Positions 48,707 through 59,977 are shown, counted from the first letter of the stretch. The stretch: 64,000 bases of DNA from Macropodus opercularis (GCA_030770545.1 CM061091.1:5215501-5279500); one strand, 5' to 3'. The notes: generated by a model not told the origin, from the letters alone. Numbers and translations are program-made.

Positions 48707-51700
48707 CTGTGGAGACACAAGCTCAGTCATTACAACACAGTCATTTACAGCAGCAAGCCTAGAGTGTGGATGTTTTTTTACGCGGTGATAAATATGTTGA
48801 GACTGTTCTTCATTGTATTTTTAATTCCTACTGTATAATAATCCCATATATCATGCAGAGAAACTACATTCAAGGATCTCTTTGATGTCATACCCAAGCT
48901 CAAAAAGCCATGACACCCACCGTCACGGTCAGCCATGCTGTCGAAGAAGAGCCAGGCTGAATCTGCGCTGCCGTACTTGACGAAGGCCACGTAGTGACTG
49001 GTTTCGATGCACAGCACAGCAAACAGCTCCATCTTCTGACGAGGATAGCTGCCCTGCCGACCCGTACCTTCTTGTAGCTCCTTGGGGACAGACAGTTTGC
49101 TGTGCCGATGGGCTTTCCTCCTTGGATGAAGGTGGACCTGAATAAGTACAAATAGTTACACGCAACTGCATATGCTGCTGTTATTGTGGTTATTAAGGTG
49201 CAACAATGTGCTTCGTGTAACACGCAGATCACAGGAAATAAAATGTTAAGGGACATTTAGTGACGCATCCTGCTAAAAGGGTAGAAGCAGATATAAATAA
49301 ATTATATCAGTAAAAGCACTATTTGCAAGTTAGAAAACCAACTGTCTGTGTTTGTACTAAGTCACTGTTCTGAAACACAATTTCTGCACTGAGACAATGT
49401 GATTCCTTTGGATTTGGCGCCACCCAATGGCTCGTCCTGACACACGTTTGACAACTTGACAATACTGCCCTCTGCTGCTTACCTGTGTATTGCACTTTTC
49501 ACAGAACTGTTTAATCTTGCCAGCGGTGATATCCCCATCCTCATAACAGTCTCGACACTCATACAGAGCCAGGCCCCCGCAGATTCGACACTCCCTCGGA
49601 GCTGGATAATAAAACACATGCCTTCATTACAACTGACAAGTCTATTTTTTTTAAAGTAAAGAGCAGGTTTGAAAGCAAGAACAAAAAAAAAAGACCCCTT
49701 CATCTCAGCTGAGTTGCAGTGACAACTCAGTGAAGTTTCATTACTGAAAGCCGCACAACTTTAAATCACAATTGATCGACAAGAACACATAACACTGGAA
49801 AAAAATATTAGCTGCAACTCACTGTCTTCAAGAAGGTCTGTGATGTCTAACTCTAGTGAAGGGAAAATCTTGTTGAACATTTTGAAGTCCTTGCCAAAGC
49901 GAGGCATCTGGATGATAAGGCAGGAGGGAGCCTGTGGGGTCAAGGGAAAGAGAGACAGAGAAAACGTATGTAGTCATGAACAAAGCAGCTTGGACGCATC
50001 AGTATGGCTCAGTGAACACACAAGCAGAAATCTAAAGACAAGGGCCGGTCAGAGCAGATTCTGCACAATGAATCATCGCATTTCATAACCGTATCATAAT
50101 TAGTATGGGAGACAGCATTCTGTGATTTGGATTGGACTGTTTAATTGGTGGTTTAGATCACACACTTCTGTGATTCCGAAGACAGGACATGGACAAAAAA
50201 AAAAAAGACTCATCTGTGACACTTGTGTGTTCTCACTTCTCTCTGAACCACAGCTTGTAGATACACTGCATAAGTGTAGAAAGTAACATAAGTAAGGTAA
50301 GAAGACAAGATTCAGTGTGAGAACATGGTTGCACTTGGTTCAACCTTGGCAAACAGAATGTTTCTGCATGTTAGTTCTACTTGCAACCATACATGTCCAG
50401 GCCAACATGTTTGAGGCTGCCACCCATCGCTTTGGCTAACCAGCTGTTTCTTGTTCCTACACACCTTCACGTCTTTTTAACTATGTGCTTTGTTTCTTCA
50501 GTCCAAAGACATTGTGGTGAATCCTCTCATGATTGTTGGGAAAGAAACATGAACGTCTACATCCTGGAGAACATATGTGACTTGCTGTGTTTTCATAAAA
50601 GAGCTCATTTTCAAATGATTGAAACGAAAGGCAAATTTCAAATAGTAAATAATACCCAGTACATTATGTGCCCATGTATCTAATGAGGTTGTTGGTGGGG
50701 ACGGAATCTAAGCAGAATAGGTCATTTAGCTCAGTCTTATTAATCAGATCATAGGCTAAAAAAGACCTTGATTCACGTGAGCCTCGTACAGAATAAAATA
50801 TCACCTCAGCAAACTTTAAGTCACTGTTGATGAAAGACCACTCCAGGAGCTGCTGGATGGTGGGAACTCCAACCTTGTCCTTCTTGTCCATGAAGATCTG
50901 GTAAAAGTAACAGTCCTGGACCTTCTGTCCTGCCGACCTGGAGATCGGAGATCAGAGTGATCTTTTCAGGTTTCATGGTAACATACATTATATGCTAAAT
51001 ATATTATATAACTAATTATCTGTAATAATAGTATCCTGTATAGAGACTGACAGGATTTCTCAGTACAGATGTCACTACAGAATTAGAATTACTATTAAAA
51101 TGGATAATAGTAGTAATACTATAATACAGTAGATACAGTTGATGATGTTATTCTGCTCATTTGACTTAAATGTCTGTAGAGGGAGTTTTTAGACAAAATC
51201 TGGTGTATTTCTGTGGTGATGAATTCGGGACTATATATGGGACTATGAGTTTACATTGCAGTGACAATCACACACATTTCTTACATCATACAAGTGTGTC
51301 ATACAAGCACACACTAGTTTTGGATTTAAGATGACCGGGCCTTACCTTAGCTTAAGTAATGGATCCACCCTCAGTATGTGATGAAAAAGGATGTTGAGGA
51401 ACTCCTCAGGATCTGCAGTACAGTGAGATTTGAGACACGTGCTGGATAAAACATGTAACAACATGTGTTGTACTGTACAACTGGGCACAGAAAGATTTTC
51501 CAACCTTTCTCCTCAGAAGTAAACCCAGACGCTGCTTCTACTTTCTCTAGAATCCTCCTTAGCTTCATCACTTTAGTAGCACACACATACCCATGTCTAC
51601 GACAAAGAGCAAAGAACATGCATGGAAAAGGCATTTATACAGTTCATATGTGGCAAATGTCAAAAGCCTGTACTAGGGTACGTGTGTATAAACATGTTCC

Positions 51701-54700
51701 AACTTACATGCGCAGAGGGTTGACTATCTCTGTGCGCAACAGCTCTTGAGTCTCTCTATAATACTCTACATCCGTCTTTGACCGCGGTCTCAGCAGAACC
51801 GTGTCCAGTACAGAACTAAAGGAGAAAAGACTGAAGAAATTTTTTTTGTTAAACTCCACATTTTGTTTGACATAATTCATTATATAAAACAATTCTATGT
51901 TTAAATTTTGTTTATATACGTTTATATTTTTGTGTTCGTATCTAAACTGTTCACATTTTAAGACTAAAAACTCCAGACTGGTCACAGCATATTTAAAAAG
52001 CATTCCTCTAGTTTGGGAAAAGTACTTTCAGCTGATTGCTTTGTCCAGTAGCCCTCAGGCAGTCTTGGCGGAATCCACCATCCAGCTCACAGCTGGAAAG
52101 CACCCTCCTACCAGAGCCACTGGGCAAAATCAAAACAGCTTACTAATAAGCCTCCGCCTCTGGGAGACCCAGCTCTGCTGGCTGAGGAAGCTCTTTACAA
52201 GCAATCAATGCATGAGAAGTCCAAAGACAATAATATACGATGGCATACACCACAGCAGATAAGGTATTCACTGTTAGACTAGAAGACCACTGACCAGAAC
52301 AGGGTTGAATCCAGATAACAGGAGTTGTAGTGGCCTTGGATGCCTTTCTTTTTCCCCACCATGATGTCCAAACCATCATTCTCTGTGCGGGGAGGCGTAT
52401 TCTCGTGTACTACCTCACTCAGGTAACCCCCAAATGCTACATAAACACACATCGTACCAATGTAAATTTAAAGCTTTTGAGAATAGTTCGTCTACAGCCT
52501 TTATTAAATCACCATGCGTAACGCCTCACCAATTGAATTGCATCGCTCTATGGGATTGGAGGAATGGTGGAGAGACGGGAAGCGGGAATCAGGCCGACAG
52601 CTCTTCAGCTTCACAAACAGGGCCTTTTTGGGTGGGCAAGTGAAGTACCGGGTGCCTTTGAAGGTACCATCAGTGCAACCAGGACATTCGTCTTCCTGCA
52701 AGAGCAGGTCAATATGACATCATCCACATTCAGTCAGTACCAAATGCTTTTAAATCTGTCTTAGACTGAAAGACTCCTGATAGACTATTATGGAACATAC
52801 CCAAGACTAACTACAAAGCAAAGAGTTCTGGCAGAAGGTCTGGAGTAAATCAAGGGTACACAAGGGACTCTATCACATTTTATTTGTACTAATATTTATT
52901 TTTGCTTTGTCTTTTAAACGTGTTTAAATGTTTAATTTCTTTCGACTCCAAAGCGTAAACTGTTGCGCTGTCTCACCAGTTCCAGTCCAGCTAGAGGCTC
53001 CAGCAGGCCAGGAGGAAGACCAACCCAGCGAATGACACCACAAAGTGGGGGGTTGTCCTTCACCTCCACCAGAGAGCCTACCTCCAGACCTGGCTGTCCC
53101 CGGGGTGGTGTTGGAGGCCGGGGCGAAGGGGGGGCAGCCGGGCATGGGGGCTCTTGTTGCTCTCCCATCACCGACTGGACGGAGAGGGAGAGAGGCCCAT
53201 GACTCATACTATCAGTGGGCCCAGTCTTCCGGTTCAAGCTGAAGGGCAGGGAGTGGAACTTGTTGTCACTGGACAACAAGGAAGCGGGTGGGGCTCGGGA
53301 GGGTGGGGAGGACTGCTTGAAGTCAGGGGGTGTTTCAGTAAGTGACTTGGCGGGGTCCTCCCCAACTGCAGGAGAGAAACCAGAAACCAAACTTAACGTC
53401 CTACTTACAGGAAAAATACGCCATATTATTAAGGTTGTGTTCACCAATGTGGAGATTCCAATCTTTAGGTTGCAAATTCCTGTTTAACTGACCTCTTCCG
53501 GTTGAAAGTGTGTTGCACTTCAACCACTGGAGGTCTGCAAAAACAAGATTGTCAGATGGTGATGACTTAGGCTTTAATGTCACCATCTGTAGAAAAAGAA
53601 AGGAATCCAGCAAAACTGACGACTGTGGGCACCTGACTTGAGCAAATCCAGGTAGTGAGAAACCACAGTTCTAATATTTCAAGAGTAAAACTTTCTGGTA
53701 TTTCCATCTAAACAACACTTTACACTTTAGTGAAGGTGTCTTGGTTGCCAGCTTGTGTTAATGTTTATGTTGTGAGAAATCTGGTACAAATGCCATTAGT
53801 CCTTTAGTTCAAAATCACTGCTGACAAAGACAAAAGAAATGAGTTTTCTGCGACAGCATACTCTTTATATGCTGTTAAATGAATATATACTTTCAATATC
53901 TTCAGCTGCATTAACTGATATAACTGCACTAACTAACATAATCTTCTTCCTGAAATAACACATTTAATATTAGTCCAGTGAGATTAACTATACATGCTGT
54001 GCTGCTCCTTTTCTCATCTGGTGACATTCAAAAGTGTGTTTCACTATGCTTTTGAACTGCCACTGGTAAATAAGCTTTATACAATTTATTCCACACAGAT
54101 TGAAACACTTAAAACACTGGATAATGCATTTAATACAATAACCATGTGATTGTAGCAGCAGAGTGCCCCTATTTTCAGAATTCACCACAATTAAACACAA
54201 CCAAACTGCTACAGCTAAACACTGACTTTTGTGATGTCACTGGAGATTGGATTTGAACCAATGAAAGGATTTATTTTTAACTCCAATACGTAAACATTTC
54301 AAACAAGTCCTTAAATCACTCACATAAATATTTTATATTGAATTTTAACATAAAGAAGGGTGATAAATTCTCCAAATGGGTGGCACTCTCCTTTAAACAT
54401 CTAGCCAAAACAGAGTGGTACAAGCTGAATAACAACTACCCACATAAATGAAACCACTTTGAAGTCTGCTGACAGAAACCAAAGAACCATAATAATGAAT
54501 GAAAATAACCCAAAATGTGAAAAGGTGATTGAAGACAATGAAAATGATTACACATTAACAGTGTGACAGTTATGAGTAATCAGATGTGAAAACTGACCTC
54601 CCCTAATTTCTCCAATACATAAAGTAAGTTGTCATGCATTAGAAATTAAATACTAGCAGGCACCGTGGCCATTTTGACCTACATGGATGCAGGCATTCAT

Positions 54701-57700
54701 ACTTTTTCATTATATTTGCAAATCCAAAGTTTCTCCTCAAAGTGGTTGTGAGTGATACCAGGAGTGCTCTTGTTTTGAATTATTTTTTCATCACATCTGA
54801 TTACAATCATTCCAAAGTTCCAGGTTAACACAACGCTTGTCAGATTCTTCACAATGGACATGTAGTGGTGATAACGGAGGACGAAAAGAACACAAACACG
54901 TCCCTACGGTGATGAGAATACGGAAACAATAACACAATGCGCTGACTGAATCACTGAGTCCTGTCACTAAAATAAAGGCTTTTACTAATGTTTCACGCCT
55001 GCAAAGAATATTACACAGAAACTGTACCATAAAATAAGATAGCAGACTGTTAAAATACTTGCGGCACTGAGCATTAGTAAAAGTCTTAGGCAACACCAAT
55101 TACTCCATGCAGATGGGATATTACAATAATATGGTGATGAAAGGCAAGACTAGTGGAAAGGTCTTTATAGCAAGCTACTGCGACAACCTACAGATTGTTA
55201 TTTGAGATAATACTAAGATTAAGATTATAGTTAATGTTATTTTATAGCTTGTTATTGAACCTCCTAATGATCAATATGGAAAAACAAAACAACAAAAACG
55301 TAATCACTTAAAGCCAGATGAATGCCTACTACTAGCTAGATACCAGTTCTGAGCACTCTACAAAATGAGGAAGTTTGTTTACTAAGCCAACTACTATCAA
55401 ATAATGTATGGTGTTATGATCAAATTATGTTTTCACTTTTATTCTAGCACTACTTATTTACTGTATCATTTCAATTTGTAACATTGTAATATTTATTATT
55501 ACAGTTATATAGATCTCATTTAGTACGACTACACACCGATAAGTTTTTACCAGATTATACCTCTTAAGGCATCTACACTCTAAAACGCTGCTTAAAAAAA
55601 TTCCTCGTTACTATATTGCACTCGGTGTCTGAAAGTACTGTACTCATTGTTCAGACTGCACTTCGTCTAATGCAAACTGTAATTATTCAGTCCCTTGCCT
55701 TTGCAATCCAATCAGTTTGTTGTAAACAGGAGCTTGCTGGAAAGAGGGTTGACATCCCATTAGGAACCAAATTTTACCTTCATCAATGTACCATGTGCTT
55801 TTGGATTTGGACTGGACGGGGGGATCAATAGAGCTGCCATTTAAAGTATAGTAAAATTCAGACTTGCTTCTACTGCCACACTGGTGAACTAATCCTGTAA
55901 ATAACAAGTAAATGAAACAACAGACAGATAAGAAAAATGTGTGTCTCTGTGTGTTTCTGCACGTGGATATTTGAGCACATATTATGTGACAGATTTAACT
56001 GTCAAATAATGAAGAAAAGAAAGGAGTTGGTTAATATTTAGCTCCCCGAAAGAACCAAAAGTTAAAAAAAGAGAAAGGTGTAGGGACACAATCCATTTGA
56101 ATCAAGTCAGTGCAGCTGCAATGAATGTTTTGTGTAAAACTGAGTTAGGAATGTCCGCTGTTATCACCTATTTGAAGGGACTTTCCAATAAATGTTTGTA
56201 AAAGGTATTGTTATTCTATACTTAGTTCACGCTAGTTTCAGTAACAAAGGAAACGACATTTAAATGACTCATTTTCAACAGGCAAAATCACAACCAGACA
56301 ATTTAATGTAATGCCCCTTTAAGAGTTAGGCTCACACCAAGCTGCACATCAGTATCTGTGGGTCTGTATCATAACAGCAGTGCAGTACCTTTGCTCTTTG
56401 GTTTGGTTTGGCCAGAGGACGACTTGTCACTGTTGCTGCCTCTGGGGGCAAAACTGTGCTTTTGCAGCCTTTGGTCCTGCATGGAATATTCTGCACAGCC
56501 CAGAAATACATCCGCATTAGAGGCATAACACCCCTGACCCCTACACTACCTTAAACTTCCCTGTGCATGCAATGTCCTTAACATTTGCAATGTCCAGTGG
56601 ACTCCAAACAATTTTCTTGTGTCTTACTACGCAGTCACTGATTATATGTGGTTATTACTCACAACAATACATTGTGTTTGGGTCTAGACATCCAAAGAGG
56701 GCTAATAAGTGACAACACATGCTTTGTGTAGCCTGCCCACAATTCTGTCAAATTAAAAATGCCAATCTTTAAGCTTTGCTGGATTGAAGTCAGAACAGTG
56801 AGAGAGGCGGCAGCAGGACACATAAACAAATCAATATGCCAGTGTGGAAAACAAAGAGCCTGAGTATCTCACTTGACTTTCAAAAACAAGTGAACCATCA
56901 GCACAAAAGCCTCTCTGTGCCCGCTGTGAGCAAAACACAAACTCGGAACGTTGGGAAGGAGCTCAGTGCTTGTGCGAGAAAGGGACAGAATGTTTTCGAA
57001 AAATTGACAAGGACAGAACATGTAGTATAAAAACAGGGACCGGAGACTCACCTGGCATTACGTCACAGATAGGGACAAGTTTTGTGTGCTCCAAACTGGC
57101 AAAATTACATAAGAGTTTTCCGTCAATCACACCATCCCAATCTCCAATAGGATTGTCCTGGAAGAGTTGGAGACATAAGAACCTTACAAACTGCTCAAAT
57201 GCTCTCCGTCTCTGTAAAACAGAAGAACCTTGTGCCACACATGTTTCGCTCCTGGTATTTCCTTTGTAATGATAACAAACTATTCTACCGCCCTGTTTCT
57301 TGTTCTTTTACATTAAGCTGATCTCACTGCTCAGCTCATCTTCTAAACTACAGATCTTGCACCTCATGTCCTTCCTCCCAATGCTCCAGATTTTTCAGCA
57401 AGCATATCCACACTGTTCTTCTTCTTTTGTTTGCATTCCAAGATTGCACTCCAGCGGCATAATCTAAGATAAGCATGAGGTCAGTGCAACTAGATACAGA
57501 AGGCAGGGCGAGGCTGGACGCAGAGTGAGGCAGAGCAGTGGGTTCTCCTCAGCTGCCTGCTGGCCCCTTGCCATGCTGTTGGGTCATACAGCACAAAGTC
57601 TTTACCTCACTCCCCGCGTGACTGCCTTGCCTTTGTGTGGGTGGCTCAGATGCACTGAGTGGGTTGTTGCTGCTGCTGCTGCTGCTGCTAACAATCAGCA

Positions 57701-59977
57701 GTCAAATGGCTCTGTGTGTTTCAATCTCTCTATGATTGCAATATCACTCTCGCCTTGCAACAGTAGCCACAGATACCAGCTGCTGTGGTCTTAGGCAACA
57801 TGTTCCCACAACACACAGAGGAACACTGGCAGGTTATGACAGTAAATGTGAGATGCACAGCAACTTGTTGATAGTAACACTCTGAGTAACTGAATCTGCT
57901 GCTATCAGCTGATGTAATAACTGAAATGTTTGATCTACAACCAATTTCAATTATGATTTCCTGCTGGTATGTTATAAAGTGCTTTCCAAATGAAAGGTCT
58001 CACTGAACCAGTAAGACACTTCTCCTTCAATAAAGATAGAACATTAATGAACTGTCTCTTACTATTCAAAGAACCAGCATTCATAAAGCTCCCTAATTAA
58101 CAATTGTTTAATCCACATAAACTAATTATAAACACAACTCACACTGCCAAACTGTTTTTCGGGCAGGACCAGTTGCCAGGCAACCAGTGCAGACTCCTAG
58201 AGGTCCTAGTACAAATGAATCTAGCACACAGCTAAACACAAACTGTTTCACGGTAATAATGGAGGTGTTCATACAAACTAAAAAACAAGATAAAACTTGA
58301 CATGTGAGCTCTAGATGTTCTCTCAAAAAAGAGAATAATAATAATGTAGGAAGGTAATTTAAGTATAACAACTTGCGCACAGATACAACAGCTGTACACC
58401 ACACATGAATGATTTTTCTAGCATAGCTCAGTATTTAGGGCATTGTAATTTATGACATCTTACAAAACCTACCTGGTCAGTTGTGATGCAACTACACTAC
58501 TCACAAAGAGCAACCTTCACTTACCATGTCAACCCCCACATAATAGCCCAGGCTTTCATTGCCTGGAAGTAGATCACAAAAAATGATGGTGCCTCTCTCA
58601 GGTCCTTCTCTGGTTTGCACCAGAACCCTGGAGCTGATCTCCAGTGGAGGGAAGTCCTGTTCTTCTTCCACTGGATTGACATGGTCCACCTCCAGCTCAC
58701 CCAAGGTTTCATCGTCATCATCCTCCCAGAGTTCAAGCTTGTCCAGGGCCACAAATACACCACACTCATCCTCACAGCGAAATAGTTGGCGGCCCTGGTA
58801 CGATCCCTCAGTGAAGCCTTGGCCCCGGCCCTCCTCCTGGGTGAAAGACAAAAATGAAAGGTGATGAAACAAGACTAACGTAGAATGAACAGGAGCAAGA
58901 GAGGTCAGCCACTTAGTGTCATAGCAGGGAAGGTGAATAGTGAGGCTGCTTGTTCAGCATTCCTCTATGTAGGGGAGTCAACAGTTCAGAGCTGTGAGAG
59001 CATATGATCGATTACTGCAGCAGGAATGCAATTTGACTCACTGTGATGATAAATACATCAAACATTTTATCATACAAACATAAGATGCTCTCACGTTGAG
59101 ACCTATTTTACAGTTTTCAGATGATGATAAAAGCCACTAGTTAAATGTCTGTCTAATAATTAAGTTAATAATGTTCACTATTGTGTTTTTCTCACATGGT
59201 GAATTTATGTTATAAACTGCTGAATCACTATAATTGCTTGTCTATGTTAACTAAGAGATGTCATACTGCATACTGCACTGTCCATCAGCCCACTCAAGAA
59301 CAGCCAGTCTGAGTAGAAGACAAACCTTAAAATATTGTCTGTGTAAATCAATGAATCTTTGTGCTTCTGGGATGTGTTTTTAATAAAATTTGATTTAATG
59401 TAGCAATATTAATCATTATTTGCACTGTGCACCTTAAACATTTTCAACATAAAAAATGTAGTTGAGAGAGAAAAACAGTCCTCACCAGCAGCTCAACTCC
59501 AAACCAGATTCCAGAGGGAGCCCTGTCAGGGAGCAGCGAACCCTTAAAGCGAACCACACCAGGCAGAGGGTCGTCCCCGGAGCGAAGCTGGACACGCACC
59601 TTGGAACCACAGTCAATATCCCGGACACGCTCTAACCGCACCTTGTTTCGGAGCAGGGCATATCTCTCCTCACAGTTGGTAATAGGGAACAGCAGTTCAG
59701 CCAGCTTCTCATCCAGCTCCAAGACATCCCGCTCATCCAGACTGAGAACCACATTGGTCTGGTCCAATATGCGAAGACTTTTCTTGCCTTTGCTTGTGGG
59801 TATTGTTCGTCCCAAGTTGTTGCGCTCCTGGCAGGCCTGACCAAGACTGCCACGAGGGATTCGCACAGTTTTCTGGGGAGGTTTCTCAACTGTGCACTCC
59901 TTCACAACCATGTAGAAGCGGCAGTCCTCCCTGAAGCCCCCACTGGGCTTCTCTTGGCTCCACAGGACAGAGCTCAT
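48522..59977 (-). CDS. cyld: CYLD, ubiquitin carboxyl-terminal hydrolase (complete, 16 coding exons)
   Basis: Deubiquitinase of the USP superfamily that cleaves Lys63- and Met1-linked chains from NEMO, TRAFs and RIP kinases, restraining NF-kB and JNK signalling. It also binds microtubules. Sixteen exons join with GT-AG introns in unbroken frame to 2871 nt (956 aa, the same length as human). CAP-Gly domains lie at about residues 123-200, 229-300 and 469-537. The USP domain (about 590-956) has the Cys box NSCYLD with Cys601, His871 in TSHYVAF and Asp889 in FFDSMADRD. B-box zinc ligands are C788, C791, C799, C802, C817, C820, H825 and H833. The start is the ATG of MSSVLWSQEK, aligned to the human start. 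The gene sits just downstream of nod2 on the same strand. Oddities: a PVQES-type TRAF2 motif is missing, and an optional 42-nt exon may exist. Fish can carry two cyld copies; which one this is was not determined. Confidence 0.97.
48921..49137 (-). CDS. cyld: cyld coding exon 15, catalytic His871 (residues 824-896)
   Basis: Acceptor ACTTATTCAG, donor GTGGGT, phase 0 to 1. Begins VHLH (zinc ligands H825 and H833). It then has a divergent stretch (residues about 834-858) and MELFAVLCIETSHYVAFVKY with His871 and Asp889. Of two overlapping possible donors, GTGGGT is chosen because it restores DRDGGQNGF across the junction. Confidence 0.95.
49483..49601 (-). CDS. cyld: cyld coding exon 14, zinc B-box (residues 784-823)
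   Basis: Acceptor TTATTATCCAG, donor GTAAGC, phase 1 to 0. Encodes the B-box inserted in the USP domain: CRIC, CRDC and FCEKC pairs give zinc ligands C788, C791, C799, C802, C817 and C820. Confidence 0.96.
49823..49931 (-). CDS. cyld: cyld coding exon 13 (residues 748-784)
   Basis: Acceptor TGACCCCACAG, donor GTGAGT, phase 0 to 1. Encodes APSCLIIQMPRFGKDFKMFN and IFPSLELDITDLLED. Confidence 0.96.
50805..50937 (-). CDS. cyld: cyld coding exon 12 (residues 703-747)
   Basis: Acceptor GATCTCCAG, donor GTGATA (non-consensus beyond GTGA), phase 2 to 0. Encodes RSAGQKVQDCYFYQIFM and DKVGVPTIQQLLEWSFINSD to KFAE. Confidence 0.95.
51346..51412 (-). CDS. cyld: cyld coding exon 11 (residues 681-703)
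   Basis: Only 67 nt. Acceptor TACTGCAG, donor GTAAGG, phase 1 to 2. Encodes DPEEFLNILFHHILRVDPLL, the DPEEF segment of the USP domain. Confidence 0.95.
51505..51596 (-). CDS. cyld: cyld coding exon 10 (residues 650-681)
   Basis: Acceptor TTTGTCGTAG, donor GTTGGA, phase 2 to 1. Encodes HGYVCATKVMKLRRILEKVE and SGFTSEEK. The donor is a weaker GTTGG type. Confidence 0.94.
51708..51830 (-). CDS. cyld: cyld coding exon 9 (residues 609-650)
   Basis: Acceptor TTTCTTCAG, donor GTAAGT, phase 2 to 2. Encodes FSFSSVLDTVLLRPRSKTD and ETQELLRTEIVNPLR of the USP fold. Confidence 0.96.
52295..52436 (-). CDS. cyld: cyld coding exon 8, catalytic Cys601 (residues 562-609)
   Basis: Acceptor TTTATGTAG, donor GTCAGT, phase 1 to 2. 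Encodes AFGGYLSEVV and the USP Cys box GKKKGIQGHYNSCYLDSTLF. The nucleophile is Cys601, the same residue number as in human CYLD. Confidence 0.96.
52530..52695 (-). CDS. cyld: cyld coding exon 7 (residues 507-562)
   Basis: Acceptor CTCTTGCAG, donor GTGAGG, phase 0 to 1. Encodes EDECPGCTDGTFKGTRYFTC and ALFVKLKSCRPDSRF, completing CAP-Gly 3, the NEMO-binding CAP-Gly in mammals. Confidence 0.96.
52977..53365 (-). CDS. cyld: cyld coding exon 6 (residues 377-506)
   Basis: Acceptor TCTCCTGCAG, donor GTGAGA, phase 1 to 0. Begins VGEDPAKSLTE. It encodes the Ser-rich stretch corresponding to the IKK-phosphorylated region of mammalian CYLD (PLSLSVQSVMGE), a proline-rich stretch at about residues 444-468, and the start of CAP-Gly 3 (GLEVGSLVEVKDNPP to GLEL). 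Confidence 0.95.
53366..55777 (-). other. cyld intron 5 (2.4 kb)
   Basis: Largest cyld intron, between the exons encoding TWYIDE and VGEDPAK. Apart from the possible 42-nt cassette exon, it is AT-rich with no repeat family, RNA gene or open frame that I can support. Confidence 0.85.
53493..53534 (-). CDS. cyld: Possible cyld cassette exon (42 nt, in frame)
   Basis: Within the 2.4-kb intron between coding exons 5 and 6. On the minus strand a good acceptor (CTTGTTTTTGCAG) and donor (AGAG|GTCAGT) bound 42 nt of phase 1 to 1, adding 14 residues (DLQWLKCNTLSTGR) with no stop. Both flanking exons also meet at phase 1, so inclusion keeps the frame and gives a 970-aa form. An alternative upstream acceptor (CTACAG, exon start 53586, 94 nt) would cause a frameshift. 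The mammalian reference protein has no such insert. It may be a fish-specific alternative exon or chance. Confidence 0.35.
55778..55894 (-). CDS. cyld: cyld coding exon 5 (residues 338-377)
   Basis: Acceptor TTTACAG, donor GTAAAA, phase 1 to 1. Encodes the conserved EFYYTLNGSSIDPPVQSKSK and TWYIDE block found in all vertebrate CYLD proteins. Confidence 0.95.
56389..56490 (-). CDS. cyld: cyld coding exon 4 (residues 304-338)
   Basis: Acceptor GCTGTGCAG, donor GTACTG, phase 1 to 1. Encodes the Ser/Lys-rich linker KHSFAPRGSNSDKSSSGQTK. The only acceptor that keeps the frame and the similarity to the mammalian linker is the one at 56490. A nearer AG at 56476 would read out of register with the family. 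Confidence 0.88.
57052..57157 (-). CDS. cyld: cyld coding exon 3 (residues 269-304)
   Basis: Acceptor TCTTCCAG, donor GTGAGT, phase 0 to 1. Completes CAP-Gly 2 with DNPIGDWDG, the equivalent of the GKNDG peptide-binding loop, through CDVMP. Confidence 0.95.
57158..58524 (-). other. cyld intron 2 (1.4 kb)
   Basis: Contains a short TGC trinucleotide array at 57668-57689 and a CT-rich patch near 57280-57440. No other feature supported. Confidence 0.85.
57668..57689. repeat. TGC (CAG) trinucleotide repeat, about 7 units
   Basis: Seven TGC units on the plus strand (GCA units on the sense strand of cyld), located in an intron and therefore not coding. Confidence 0.9.
58525..58836 (-). CDS. cyld: cyld coding exon 2 (residues 165-268)
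   Basis: Acceptor TTTCACCCAG, donor GTAAGT, phase 0 to 0. Completes CAP-Gly 1 (EEGRGQGFTEGSYQG, ALDKLEL), encodes an acidic linker (DDDDETLGELE) and begins CAP-Gly 2 (GTIIFCDLLPGNESLGYYVG). Confidence 0.96.
58837..59485 (-). other. cyld intron 1 (between coding exons 1 and 2)
   Basis: 649 nt, AT-rich. It interrupts CAP-Gly 1 after GVELL. Nothing further is recognised. Confidence 0.85.
59486..59977 (-). CDS. cyld: cyld coding exon 1 (residues 1-164)
   Basis: Starts at ATG 59977. The exon's acceptor (CTACAG) places its 5' edge at 60019, leaving 42 nt of 5' UTR. It encodes the divergent N-terminus and the first half of CAP-Gly 1 (KVRVQLRSGDDPLPGVVRFK to GVELL). Donor GTGAGG, phase 0. An in-frame ATG 60 nt upstream lies in the intron and is not used. 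Confidence 0.95.

Noticed and set aside
52143..52379. 78-codon minus frame across cyld exon 8
   Set aside because: Out of frame with the catalytic exon; the true reading comes from the 52295-52436 exon in phase 1.
52963..53487. Plus-strand frames opposite cyld exon 6
   Set aside because: Antisense shadows of a proline/serine-rich coding exon.
56332..56526. 64-codon minus frame across cyld exon 4
   Set aside because: Out of frame with the spliced reading; the real exon is 56389-56490.
58559..58864. Plus-strand Ser-rich frame opposite cyld exon 2
   Set aside because: Antisense shadow of the coding exon.
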